From contig JAEVLN010000004.1 in assembly GCA_018350325.1 (NCBI GenBank), positions 1,302,001-1,366,000 of the forward strand: a DNA stretch of 64,000 bases. Direction: 5' to 3'. This stretch comes from Globodera rostochiensis (Eukaryota > Nematoda > Chromadorea > Rhabditida > Heteroderidae). Made by a program: the position numbers and the translations under genes. Under the pieces are notes generated by a model. The model did no database searches. It saw nothing but the letters and a program-made list of their open reading frames with translations, and was not told where the DNA came from. Below are positions 1 to 12,100 of this stretch, piece by piece (the first letter of the stretch is position 1; every line of letters begins with the position of its first letter).

Positions 1-3000
1 GTTGGAGGAGTCCGCGCAGCGGACGGGCAGTCTCTTCAAACTGGAAGCCAACACCGGCGAGCTGTTCATGGAGGAGAAGGCGGCGTTCAATGGCATGGTA
101 TCGGACGATACGGAGCACGAGGTCAGCGTGCAAGTGTTGGACCAAGACCAGCGGCTGGTTGCACGACGACTGTTCACCGTACGGCTGGTCCAACGGACGA
201 CAATCAGCACACCAACATCAACAACGTCAAGCAGGACAGCAACTCCTACGACGACAACGACGACGACGACGACCACAACAATTGGGACATCGGTGAAAAC
301 GGCAGAGGAAGAGGCGAGCTCGTCGTTGAAGCCAACCACAACAGCGATCAGATGGAGACTGTCTCAACTTCATGGCGCGGGGGAAGGAAATGAAGGGGCC
401 GAAACAAGCACAACTTTGGACGAATCCGACGAGCCGTTCAGCACAAAGACGGACATTATTCCTCCTGCATTTTCATTGGCTCCCCCGTCAAATTCAAGAC
501 GAGCACCGACCGCAGCGCCACTGTCGTTCAGCTCCATCTCCGCGCCAGGGGTCAGTTGAATGAAAACAAAACCAAAAACCAACCCATTGATTCACACAGA
601 CAACGACAACATCGAGCAGTACCGGCACGCTGAAATTTGCGCTGCCGCGTTATCACTGGTATGGTCTTTTTGCATAATAAACTTAGCTGCTCATAAATTG
701 TTTTAGGATTGTCTCCGAACCGATCAGAACGGCACTGATCGGGAAGCTCGAAGTGCAAGGCGACGGCCAAATGCTGGAGAGCATTATCATAGAGCCGCCT
801 CAATTCCGCACTTGGTTCCAGCTTGATCAGAAGGTGGGCGTTTACGTTGATTTGAGTTCCCGGAATGCTTCTACAGAGTGGCGAGCTGTACTTGCGCGAG
901 GTACCTGACCAACTGTACGGTCGCCAACGTGCCGAGTTTCGCGCCCATCTGACCGCATTGGACGGCAAGTGGGCGGATGCCGTCGTGATTGTGGACCTGA
1001 ATTTGCCGCCGCCGCAGTCTTCCCCAACGAGTTCGAGCAGTAATGGGGGGAATGTTGACGGCACAATTGTGTCAAACACGGACCACCGACGCACAACAAT
1101 TGGACAAATTTCCACGCCCGGCATTGAAATTGCCGAAAGTTCGGATCAGGTGCGTCGCGTTGGCATTTTTTTGTTGCGAAATTTGGCCCTTCTTGTAGGC
1201 CAGTCGAACTGCTGTTGCTTCTGATACTGACACAAAGACTGGCTCACACAGAACAGCATCAACCCCCGCGTCTATTCAATTGTCTTCCTCCACATCAACA
1301 ACAACGCTTCCGTCGGCATCGACGTTGTCGGCACGTACATCCTCATCTACATCTTCTACTTCGACGACATCATTTTCAACGCGGTCATCCACCACATTAT
1401 CTACAACATCGTCATCGCACACCGATGCTTCTTCTTCACCACTTTCTGATCAGTCTTCCGAAGAGTCAACTGATCAACCCCCTTTTGATGAGCCGACTGA
1501 TCACTCTCCTGATCAGTCGTCGTCGTTGTCCACCCCATCGACGTCGAGTTGGCACACGACACTTTCATCAACTTCTGCACATTCATTAAAGCCCCCGGAG
1601 CAAGAAAACAAAATTCCAATTGACAAATTGCATTTTGCATCGGATGAATACCGCGCCATGCTTCCGGAGGCAATAATTTTAAAGTTTTCCCTAAGCCTAA
1701 AACATTTTCTGATTTAAAGGGTCGTTACGGCAACAGCGGCGCTCAACTGTCCCTACGGCCACAATCGCTAGCCCAAGGGATGCCCCGGGGCGTCGAGTTC
1801 AGCATCGTTGCTGATCAGCCCGTCGGCGGCACTCAACAACAGTTGCCGTTCTTTGTGCGCCGTGACACCGGGGAACTGATCGCTTTTGCAGAAACTGATC
1901 GGGAGGAACAAGCACAGTACCAGTTCAGCGTTAGGGTGAGTGTGTCCGTCGACTACGGTGGAGTACCGTATTTTGATTTAGGCATTTGATCCGGTGCGCA
2001 ATCGAAGTGCCGAAACGCGAGTGTCCGTTAACATTCTGGATGTCAACGACAATTTCCCGCAATTTGTGGAGCCGTTGCCCCGCGTCATTGCGGTCGGTCG
2101 TCTCACCACGCCGGGCACCGTGTTGGCACAATTCCATGCCGTCGATTTGGACGAGGGCGCGCACGGCACGGTGCGCTTTCACATGGCACTGGACAACAAC
2201 AGAAACGGTGGAGAACAACAGCAGCAAGGCGGGCAGCAGCCGTTTGACATGGAACCGGACGGTCGCCTGATGTTCCGAGGCTTGCCACAACAAGATGGAG
2301 GAGCACAAGTTCGACATATTCAAATTTTGGCGTTCTGGCATTATCTTACAAATTTTATGAGGAGTAGCGAAACGCCAAAGTCTGTTGATTTTAAACAAAA
2401 TTTTCAGGACATTTTTGAGCTGCGCATTTCTGCTGTCGACGGCGGTCGTCCGGCGCTTCGGACAGAGCATAAATTGCGCGTTGAACTGTTTGCAGAGGGT
2501 CTGCCGCCGACCTTCAAGCAGTCCGACTTCACGGCTGAACGTGTGCCGGCTGGTGCTGCTCAGAATGGCACATTTGTTGCCCAAGTGGTGGCCGGCACAT
2601 CTGATCAGATTGAATATTCGCTGATTGGTCAGTGCAAGCCGCGGTTACAGCTCAAACTTTAAGAGTAAAAATCAGGCAATTTCTCCACAGATCCGCCGAT
2701 GGCCAATTTGTTTGTGATCGACGCGCGCACCGGCCAAATTCGGATGGGCCGTCGACCGTTGGACGCGGAACGCGTCCGTGAATGGACGCTGCACGTGCGT
2801 GCGAAGGAGGGCCATGGCGAGCGGGCGACAAGCGCACGCACGACGGTATGTGATATGATGGCACATGCTACTGATCAATGATCAGTAATAATCACTTTTG
2901 ATCAGGTCCACGTTTTCCTGGACACATTCCGACCAGAATCGCCGGAGGGCGCTGAAGTAGAATCGGAAAGGCTGCCATCGTCGTCAAGCAGTACAACAAC

Positions 3001-6000
3001 AGCTAGCAATGACGGAACAGTTGTTATGCCATCGGGCGAGTGCCGTTTTTCTGATCGTGTGTTCCACTCGGGTCGGTTGAGTAAATTTGAAATTGTCCAT
3101 ACATATAATCCCGCGGCTGTTCAAACATTGAAGAAATTGCGGAGAACACTGAGGGCCGTCAACGGTTGACAACGCTCGGCACGTCCGACGCATGCGCGGG
3201 ACGTACATTGCGCTTTACGTTGCAGCAAAGCAATGGTGAACAAATCAATCATAACAATTTGAATCATAAATTGAAAAGAAAATCCATTCTGATCAGAAAA
3301 CATCCGATCAGATTTTTGTGCACTTTTTTCATTACAAATTATTTGCACAGATGCATTTGTGCTTGATGAGCGGACCGGCGACCTGTACGCCGTGCAACCC
3401 GTAATTTTTTAATATTTATATTTATTTGATGAAAAAGTCACTAAATTTTTTGGCATTGATCAGTGCCGGGCTGAAAGAATGATCAATTATTATGTGACTC
3501 CCCCTTTTTAATGCGCAGCTGGACCGTGAGCGAAAGTCGTTGTACTTCCTGGTCACCAATTTGATGATTGTGAACTCAAATCAGCAACAACATCGTCCAC
3601 CTCCCGCTACTGCTCCCTCTGCTGCTGCTGTTGGTATGGCCACGGTGCGCGAGGTGGAACTGGAGGTGCACCCGGCGGCACAGGTTGAAACGACTAACGG
3701 GCCAAACACTCACAAATCAGTTGTTGAAAGTTTGCGAAGCTGTTCAAAATGAATTGTTTTGGATGGCATTTTGAAAAGCGTGAATTTCGTAAAGAACGGA
3801 ATAATAAATAAATATATTTTGGCTAACAAAAAGGAGGCGGCTAAAGCGTCACAATATTGGGCACAAAATAAAAATATTCACATTGGCACAGGCGTCCACG
3901 ACGGACGATGGCACAACGGAGGAAGAAGACGACACCGGCGAGGAGGCAAATGCCAATCGTAGGAAAATTAGGCGGCAAGCTGTACAGCAACAGCAACAAC
4001 CGCAGCAGCAGCAGCAACGGACGAAGACGAAGGCGACCCGCGAGCTGTTCAATGGCCTCGTGGAACGTAAGGCGATTTTTTGTTATTTAAACAGAAATGG
4101 CACCAATTTTAGAAGCAAAATCAAAGCTTGAACCGAATCAGGCGCTTGTGCTGGTCCATGTGCTCGACCGCGACGACAACACGCCACAATTTGAACATTT
4201 GAGCGAAGACGGACAAATTGGTGCGTTTTGAAATGGGTAAAATTTGTCAAATATTTTACAAAAAAATAGGGGAAAAGAAAACAAAATTTGTTGGCATATT
4301 GCACACGCATTGGCACGCCAAATTCAAAAAATCTATCGGATTCTGAGACAATTATTGTGTCACAGTGTTCGCCGTCGATTGGCAGCTGCCCGTGCTGGGC
4401 CAAATTGGCCGTGTGTTTGCGCATGACGCGGACGAGCACGCGACGCTGCATTACAAACTGGAACAGAACGCCAACATGGCGCCAATGTTTGCCATCAACG
4501 AAACGACGGGCGTTGTCACATTGATGAGGTAGTTTAAAATTATTTTTAATTTTATTTGAATAATTAAATTTATATTTTAAAATGTATAAAGTCCAATTTA
4601 TTATGATTATTATTTATTTATTTTTAATACTTAAACATCACAACAGAAGCTTCCAAGCGGGAATTGCGAGCGCCGACGGCGGCGCAGACGAATTCCGCAT
4701 GAACGTCTTCGTCAGTGACGGACAACACATCGCCAAGGCGCCCCTTCTGGTTGGTGCCGGTGGCAAACATGCTGTTGTCGTTGTTTTCCAATTTGGAGAA
4801 TTTTTGTATCAAATTTATAAATTAAAAAAAGTTAAAATTGTTTTTAAAAAAATGTTGCTTTAATCGCTCATTTATTTTTGACAGATTTACAAGCTTCAGC
4901 CGGGCACAAACATTGTGCTGCTTGTGATCAACCAGCCGGCTGATCAGGTGGACGTCCTTCGAGCTGTTCGGTGTGTTAATCCATATTTTTTTTTGCCTAT
5001 TTTGTTCTATACAATCATCCACTTAAGGCACATGAACATGTTGCTGCACGGCATGGAGGCGGATGTGCTGGTCAAGCAGGTGTACATTGGTGAGGACGGC
5101 CAAGCGGACACTCGGCGAACCCATCTGCTGGTGTACGCGGTTGACAAGCGCACCCGGGTGCCAGTGCCGGCGGCAAAACTCAAAGAGTACAAAATACATA
5201 CAAAAAAGGCTCCCGGAGGGGAGGGCGGAATTGAAAATGTGTCAATTCAAAATTGTTTCAGATTGCTCGACATTGCTTTTGGCCACTCAGCATCAGCAAC
5301 AGTAGATGAACACAACCAACAAGCGTCCGCGTCGTCAACGCGTGCGCCGCTTGCGACCGCCGCGGCGGACTCGCCGCTTCGCTTTTTGGCCAGTGTTTAC
5401 GTTCCGGAATACGCAGCCGCCATGGAGAGCAGTCCGTTCCGGTTGACAACTGCGGAAATTGTTCGTAATCCCCGGTAGAATTCGGCACTTTTGCCGGCCC
5501 CTTTTGGAAACCCGCGGGAATCGGGCGGGACTCTCGACTTTTGAATCTTTGTCTTGGAAATTTGAACATTTTTTTCAGACTCTTTTGGCGATTAGTGTGC
5601 TGCTTGTGTTCTGCGTTTGCGCCATGCTATTTGTGCTGTTGAGATGTTGCAAAAAGTGTGCCAAATTTATTTAACATTTAAAGACTCCAAATAATTGGAC
5701 AAATTAAAATGCCAAACTCTGAAAATTTTAAATATTTTCAGTAAGCAGCAAACAATTACCAAATCTGACGTGGAGTACATGCTGGACGCCCAGCAGGCCG
5801 GCCCGCGACCTTACAATGTGGAGCTGATCACGCGCAAAATGGCGCAGAGCGCTGCAGGCCGGCGTTTGCCAAAGCCGTTGGAGCAGTCCACACTGTCGTC
5901 AGTGATTTGTGCAGCATTTTGTGTGAACTGATCAAATTTTTTCAAGGCCCGAATCGCGTGCCACAATGGTCGCATCGTCAGGCATTTATGGCGTCGGTGG

Positions 6001-6699
6001 CATTGGTACCACGACGACGGGTCAACGACGGACCGGAGCAGGAACGCGCGGTGCCATCGCTGGTACAGTTGCCGGAGCGGACACAACGAGCAGTTCGGAG
6101 AGGAGTGGCGACTCACTTCCACAGCAACAACAGCAACAGAACGGTGACCGAAGTGACCTGCAGAATCTGTTGATGGTACGACGACGGAACAGCAGAAGCG
6201 GCAATCGGACAGCGGACCAGCGTCGCATTCAGCCGGTGCTGCTATTGAACAATGTTTTTGTTTTGTCATGAACATCAAAATGAGCATCGTTTAAAATTTA
6301 TGCAATTCATTGATCCGACTCAATCCCGGGGATAATCTGATCAGAGTGATCACGATTTAAATATGTCCGCGCACTCAGATAACCTACGAAAGTTATGACG
6401 ACGCTGGTGTTGATGACGGCGCGGGTGCCTGCAGCATTGACGGGGGGCCGATGCTGGACACGATGAGCTCGTCGGTGGAGCACAGTCCGGAGATGGCACG
6501 TTCGAGTGCCGGTGCCGGACTCAGCAGCCTGCTGGACGCCTCCACAGCAGTTGGCACTGTTGGCGGCACGAATCGTCGGGGCGCGCCACCGCGGGAGCCG
6601 CCGCTGCCGCCTCCGGCCGCCAACGGTCCGCCCGCCACAAACATTGCGGGCCAACGTCAACAACAAGCGGCCACAATTATTGGATCAACCATGGCGTGA
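1..6699 (+). CDS. Cadherin-family adhesion protein, 3' part of gene (5' end outside window)
   Basis: Spliced gene already open at the left edge. Calcium-binding cadherin-repeat motifs are readable: VNILDVNDNFPQF (about 2030-2070) and HVLDRDDNTPQF (about 4160-4195), each after a repeat ending in AxDxxxG-type strands (DAVDLDEGAHGTVRF at about 2140; ISAVDGGRPAL at about 2425). A Ser/Thr-rich spacer lies at about 1238-1670. Near the end are a membrane segment (TLLAISVLLVFCVCAMLFVL, about 5579-5638), a short CC-rich stop-transfer sequence, and tail exons with PYNVELITRKMAQSAAGR (about 5800-5855). The last exon opens at about 6377 and the frame stops at 6697-6699. Checked exons are 2-550, 600-658, 707-833 and 877-1149. 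The exon 5/6 junction (about 1670-1730) is unresolved. It is a single-pass surface protein for calcium-dependent adhesion or planar signalling by family knowledge; which cadherin subfamily I cannot say. Confidence 0.85.
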
Positions 6700-7424
6700 T
6701 CAGACCGATCAGCACAGTGATCAGTTGATGCCGGATTAGTTGAGGAGTTGGACAAGACCAACAATTTTGAATTTGAATCCTATCCAAAAAAATGATTTTG
6801 GTGTTGTCCAACACTTGGCAAACAGTTCAAAATACAAAAAGAAAACGATTTCTCGGTGTTTTGGAAGAATCGGCCGAATGTGCACAAGAAAATGCCCAAT
6901 AAATCATTGTAATTCACTTTCATTTCAGTGCCTTTCTTTCCCTCAAATTTCACCTTTTTTTCGCTCATAAAATTTTGTATTACAAATTAATTAATTATTT
7001 ATAATGAATAAAATTATTTTTGTATTGTCACACGAAATAAAATTGTTTATTTTTTAACTTCAAACGTTTCAAAACATAAAAAAATTCCGTTAGATCAGCT
7101 TAGTGTCTCTGTTAACAGTGCCGGGATTGCTTCGGCACCGAAAAAAATGATATTAAATGTAAATTTCTGTGAAGAGTGAGTGGTCGGAAGTGACAAGAGG
7201 CCTCTATTTATACTCCAAAGACCGGCGACCGGTGACGAGATTTCCCGGTTCCTTCAGTTTCCGTCCTACCCCCCTACATATATAAAAGCAATGCCATTTG
7301 AGCTTTCCCATCATTTCCAACACACCCGGCACTTTCATTCGACACAGACGCACAAAGTGCAAATTGAGATGATGGCTAATCATTTTCTTTTCAGATCACC
7401 GACAACAGCAACAACAGCAACACA
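6700..7424. other. Cadherin 3' flank and kinase upstream region
   Basis: No coding exon is supported here. AATAAA at 6898-6903 is the likely cadherin polyadenylation signal; the following 200 bases are AT-rich. A TATA-like TATATAAAAG lies at 7279-7288. A good splice acceptor (TTCTTTTCAG, ending 7394) lies 30 bases before the kinase start codon, so the kinase mRNA has either a 5'-UTR intron or a trans-spliced leader; the sequence does not decide between them. Confidence 0.55.
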
Positions 7425-8665
7425 ATGGCGGAGCAACTGGCGGTGGAGCTGGTCTCTCTTCGAGCTGGAGTGCGCGTGTCGGACCGCTGGACAATCATCG
7501 AGAAGCTGGGCCCCGCGGAGCACGGAGCCGTCTACTTGTGTCACAAGGACTATGGGATGGTGGCGGCAATGAAGACGGAGCGGGCCAACACTGAACATCA
7601 ACAACTCGTCATGGAGGTCTGGTTGACCCGCTCAATTTTTTCACTGGATAAATTTTTATTTTTTAGGCAAACGTGATGCGCAGTTTGGACAAGCTTTCAG
7701 AAGGAGACAACAAACACTTTTGCCGCTGCTTGGAACTTGGACGCGATGAACAAAAGGACGTGCAAACTGGAACGATGAAGCCCTTCAACTTCATTGTGTG
7801 AGTTTTAAAAATGAATTTGTTCGAATACTTGTTTAATTTCGATTTTCTTTCAGCGTGTCGCGGATGGCCTTGTTCGCGAAGCCGGCGGCCGCTTTAGCCC
7901 TGGAACAGCAATCGGCATGGCCCTTCAACTGCTTGACGCGATCAAGGCCCTGCACAGCGTCGGATATCTTCACCGGGACATCAAGCCAGCGAACACAACT
8001 ATTGGACGACCGGAATCCAATGAGCAGCGTCTGCTCTATTTGATCGACTTCGGAATGGCTCGCAAATACGTTCGGGAGGACGTAAGTGGAGGGTATCCTT
8101 TTTTTGTTTTGATTTTCTAACAATCTTCCCCTCAATTTTAGGGGTCGCATCGACGCCCGCGAACCAACAGCAACTTTCGTGGCGCGCCGAGATACGCTTC
8201 AATCTCGGCCCACATCGGCCGTGACTACTCCCGGAAGGACGACATCGAATCGTGGTTCTACGTGTTGGTCGAGCTCTACACTGGCATGCTTCCGTGGTCA
8301 GGGACGGGCGACATGAGAGAGGTAAGCAGAGCGGGCGGGAATTCATTTCAAAACAATTCGTTTTTTTGTCCAGATCGGAGACATGAAGCGCCTGCGCTCG
8401 AACAACCAGCCGGCGAACATTCAACGACAGGCCGTTCAACACTTGCTTTCGGGGTGCCCAGCGGACTGTGGATGGGGCGGAATCCTCAGACACATTGTGA
8501 GTTCTGATTTTTTTAAAAATAATGAAACTTAACATTTGCATATTTAGGACGAATTGACGTTTGACGATCGACGGAACTACGACATGATCAGCTCGACTGC
8601 GCAACACCCTCTCCAAGCTGAACATTCAGGAGCATCCGTACGACTGGGAGGTGGGAGGACGCTGA
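7425..8665 (+). CDS. Casein-kinase-1 / tau-tubulin-kinase-like protein kinase, frameshifted last exon
   Basis: Ser/Thr kinase of the CK1 superfamily, a group greatly expanded in nematodes. Exons: 7425-7616, 7667-7795, 7854-8081, 8142-8321, 8374-8496, 8548-8665. Visible motifs in order: glycine loop LGPAEHGAVY, ATP lysine in VAAMKTE, catalytic loop HRDIKPAN, metal-binding DFGMAR, and the CK1-type GAPRYASISAHIGRDYSRKDD segment in place of the APE motif. The donor at 7796 is chosen because it keeps the frame into RVADGLVREAGGRF. All catalytic residues are present. Exon 6 starts in frame (DELTFDDRRNYDMISS), but the family C-terminus LRNTLSKLNIQEHPYDWE follows in another frame, so one base is extra (or two are missing) near 8595. 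Read uninterrupted, the frame would instead run into the adjacent LTR and stop at about 8724. The gene is either recently damaged or carries a sequencing error. About 323 codons are expected if intact. Confidence 0.8.
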
Positions 8666-8696
8666 GCAGGAGGAGGAGGAGGAGCATTCGTTGGCC

Positions 8697-9039
8697 CGTA
8701 ATATATTTCGTCCCTCTTCGTTGAGTGGAGAAAATAGCAATAAGCAATGCTCAATATAGGGGTCACGGGACAACTCTGCTCCGAACTCGAACGCTTTTCA
8801 ATATCGCTTTATTGGGACCAAACACTAACCAAACGAATACAATCCAAACCAATGATGTCGGAGAGGAAAACCCTGTTATCCCCAAGAAAAGGGACCCGAA
8901 TAATCTCTAACTGAAAAGAAGTGAGAACATTTGAGAAACAATTTGGGGATGAGATGTCAACGGCATTATGCCAACAATTTAAGAATACTTAACATTTACT
9001 TTAAGTGAGTCAACTAAACTAACTATCAATGATAACACA
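8697..9039 (-). repeat. 3' LTR of the gypsy element
   Basis: 343 bp, matching 16631-16973 without a visible difference. Its outer edge follows GGCC at 8693-8696, the other copy of the target duplication. The kinase stop codon lies about 30 bp outside it. Confidence 0.95.
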
Positions 9040-9055
9040 TCCTCGCCCTCTGAAA
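9040..9055 (-). other. Polypurine tract of the gypsy element
   Basis: On the minus strand TTTCAGAGGGCGAGGA directly precedes the 3' LTR; AGAGGGCGAGGA is the purine-rich primer for plus-strand synthesis. The same 16 bases occur again at 10465-10480. Confidence 0.7.
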
Positions 9056-9125
9056 AGCGATGTCCACAGCGATTTGACCCCATCGGCGCGCATTCGGTTG
9101 TTCTGAAGGGGCGGTAAGGGTGAGA

Positions 9126-12100
9126 TCAGCGCCAGGCCAAGCCAGACCAGCGACGAGTGGGGTACCCCGAAGATGTGGCCCCGAAAGTGTGGCGACGAGC
9201 GTGGTACGGGTGGGGACGACTGCCTGTAGAGGAAATTGCGAATTTTGCCGGAAGCGGACCCAACCGCTGACGACCTGCGCGAGAACTCGAACGACTGGAT
9301 CGGTCGGACCGCGAACGAACTACCGAACCCGTCCGTGCCTGCCGATTGTCAGCTCCTCCCTTCTTGTCCACCCGCAATCCCAACTCCCTGTCCCCCGGAA
9401 ATCCCGGCACCTGCGTCGTCAGCCAAGCTTTCATCACGTGAAGTCCCTTCGACGTCATCTCCCCGCTCGCCGAAACGTTGTCGGTATTGTGACCATTGCC
9501 GTAGCGCCACATCTCCAAAAGCGAACGTCCCGATGCCGTTGTCGTTACGAACTGTCCCGGCCCGCGTCCTTCACTGAAAAATTCCCGCAATTTCTGCACC
9601 AAACTGTCGTATTCGGAGTGTCGGTCCTTGACAAAAGGCGGTGCGACCCAAATGAAGTTGACGTGGCGGAACTGCGCACACAATTTTGCCAGCCGTTCGA
9701 CTCTGTCCATCACATTCTCCGCCGTTTCTCCGCTCATCAGCGCATCACGTCCGACCAAAATAACGCCCGCTCTGACTTTTGACGACAGCACCATCCCGTC
9801 GAATGCCCGGATCACGTCTCCGACTCCGCCCTGTTCCGTCCCGATGAATTGTGACGATGGCCATAGCTCCAAAAGCTGTTTTGCCGACGAATCGCCCACA
9901 ATAACCCGCGGCGCCGTCACGAAATGTTGCTTCCGGTGCACGGTCGTTGCCCGAACTTTCTCCAGCAGGAAGCTCGCTTTTCCGAACAGATCCGCCCAGC
10001 TCTTCTTCTCCGCCTCAGGCAACTCTTCCACAACGCTCGGAACCGCCATTTGGATCGGTGCAAAGCCCGTCTTTCCGAGTTTGGCCCTCGTCACCGCGCA
10101 TTTCTCGACCCACGCCTCGAACGCTTTCTCCATCTCTTCCTCCGTCGGCAATCCGCCGCTTCGTACAATGTCTTCGCGCCCGCCGAAATAGGTCACCATC
10201 TCGTACCCGACGGCTGTGCCTAAAACCATTTGGGCCAACTTTCTGCCACCGGCTGTTGACGACACTGTGCTCGATTTGAGAAGGAACGATGCCAGCACGG
10301 CTTTCATCGGCGTGCCAACAACCTTGAGCCCAAGTCCCGCCTTTTCCAGAACCGGATCGAGGTCGGACGCTGTCAACTGTGCACAATGTCGATGTTCCAG
10401 ACCAAGTCCTCCGCATTGAGTGTCCCAGCTGAGGGGGTTGTCCGCGTGGTCGGTCTCCATTCTCTCCTCGCCCTCTGAAATGGCAATTGCCCTCAATTGG
10501 CCTATGCTTATTTCGCTATTTCTTTTAGCTTTTGTATCACTTAATCCTATTCCCTCTCCTTCCCGAGTTTTTGCCCCTGTCGGACTTCTGCTCTCCCCCG
10601 AACTAATTTCTTTCGCTTCGGCGTAATTCCCGGTTACTTTCGGGCTTTTACATTCTTTAAATTTTTCCTTCGGTTTGTTCCCTTCGTCCTCTTGAGCTTC
10701 CTGCTCCTGACATATCAGGCTCACGATACTTATAATCGTGTTTAGCTGATTTCTGTACGGACTTTTGCCTTTTGGGAGCGTGCTGATGTCCGGTATGCCG
10801 TCTGGGACTTTGACCAGTCGTTCTAATGGCACTTTCTGTGGCGTGTCGCCGGGTTTGTCGGCCGGAATTACAATTGCCGTCGAGTCGGACAGTTCGACAA
10901 TCCGGAATGGTCCAAAGCTTTTCCACATTAATTTACGGTGCGGCGAGCGTCTGTTACTTCCCGGAAATATTACCATGGCCTTTTCCCCAACTTTGAACTT
11001 ATTTGCTGTTACTTTAGCTTGTTTGTCATATTGTTGTTTCATTTTGCCGCGCGCGGTTTCTGAGTTCTTTCCCGCCAATTCGACCAATTCTGCAATGTTT
11101 TCGCGGAACTGCTGGATGTACGTGTCCACGTCGACTGTGTATCGCGGGTCAACGGGTAGTTCGACTTCGGAGGGAAAGTTTGCTGGCTTCCCGAAGATCA
11201 GTTGATGCGGCGACAATTTCGTTACCTCTGAGGGGGTCGTGTTGTATGCAAATACGACGAAAGGAAGTCTCTCGTCCCATGTCCAGTTTGAAGCGACCGA
11301 CCGTTTTAGCATCCCCAAAATTGTTTGGTTGACTCTTTCCGTTACTCCGTTCGCCTGTGGGTCGTAACCCGAAGTGAGTGACTTTTCCATCTTCAAAATG
11401 CTGGCGATTTCTTCGAGGGTTTCGTTGACGAATTCTTTCCCCCGGTCGCTGTGAATTTTCTTAGGCACTCCGAGTACCAGGACGAAGTTTTTGACGAATT
11501 CTTGGGCAATCGTATCCGCATTCTTGTTCGGGATTGGTACCGCCACCAAATACTTTGAAAAGTGGTCCACGGCTACCAAAATGTATTTGCATGCTGAGTG
11601 GGCGGGTCCGATCGATAAAATATCAACGCAAACTAGCTCTAGCGGCTCGGTTGTCTGCACAACTTTGAGCGGCGGTTCGTTGGCTCTCGGAGTCCTCGTG
11701 TGTGCGCAAATTCGGCATCGTTGGACTGCTTTAATACAGTCCGAATACATGTTAGGCCAAAAAAATTGCTCGGCGAGTTGGCGAAAGATTTTTTTCCCGC
11801 TCATGTGACCTGCGCAATTGCCTGAATGACGCTCTATGATTAGCTTCTCCCTAAAGCATTCTGGCACAACAAGGCGAGTCCGGCCATCACTTTCGAGTCT
11901 GTAGAGCAGCCCGTCCACGATTGTGAAATTGTGCAACGAAGCCATGAGCTTTTGCTTATCCCTGGCCTCAAATGGCAAGGCTTTCGTCGTGAGGAATTCG
12001 TAGACAAAGCCCAGCTCGCTTCCTTTGGTTTCTCCAACCCATTCTTCGCGGTTTTCTGCGTTGTTTGTAACATGTTGCCTTACACGTATTTCGCAAATTT

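Noticed and set aside
5459..5674. Frame starting MFVIPGRIRHFC as its own gene
   Set aside because: It is the intron and membrane exon of the cadherin gene.
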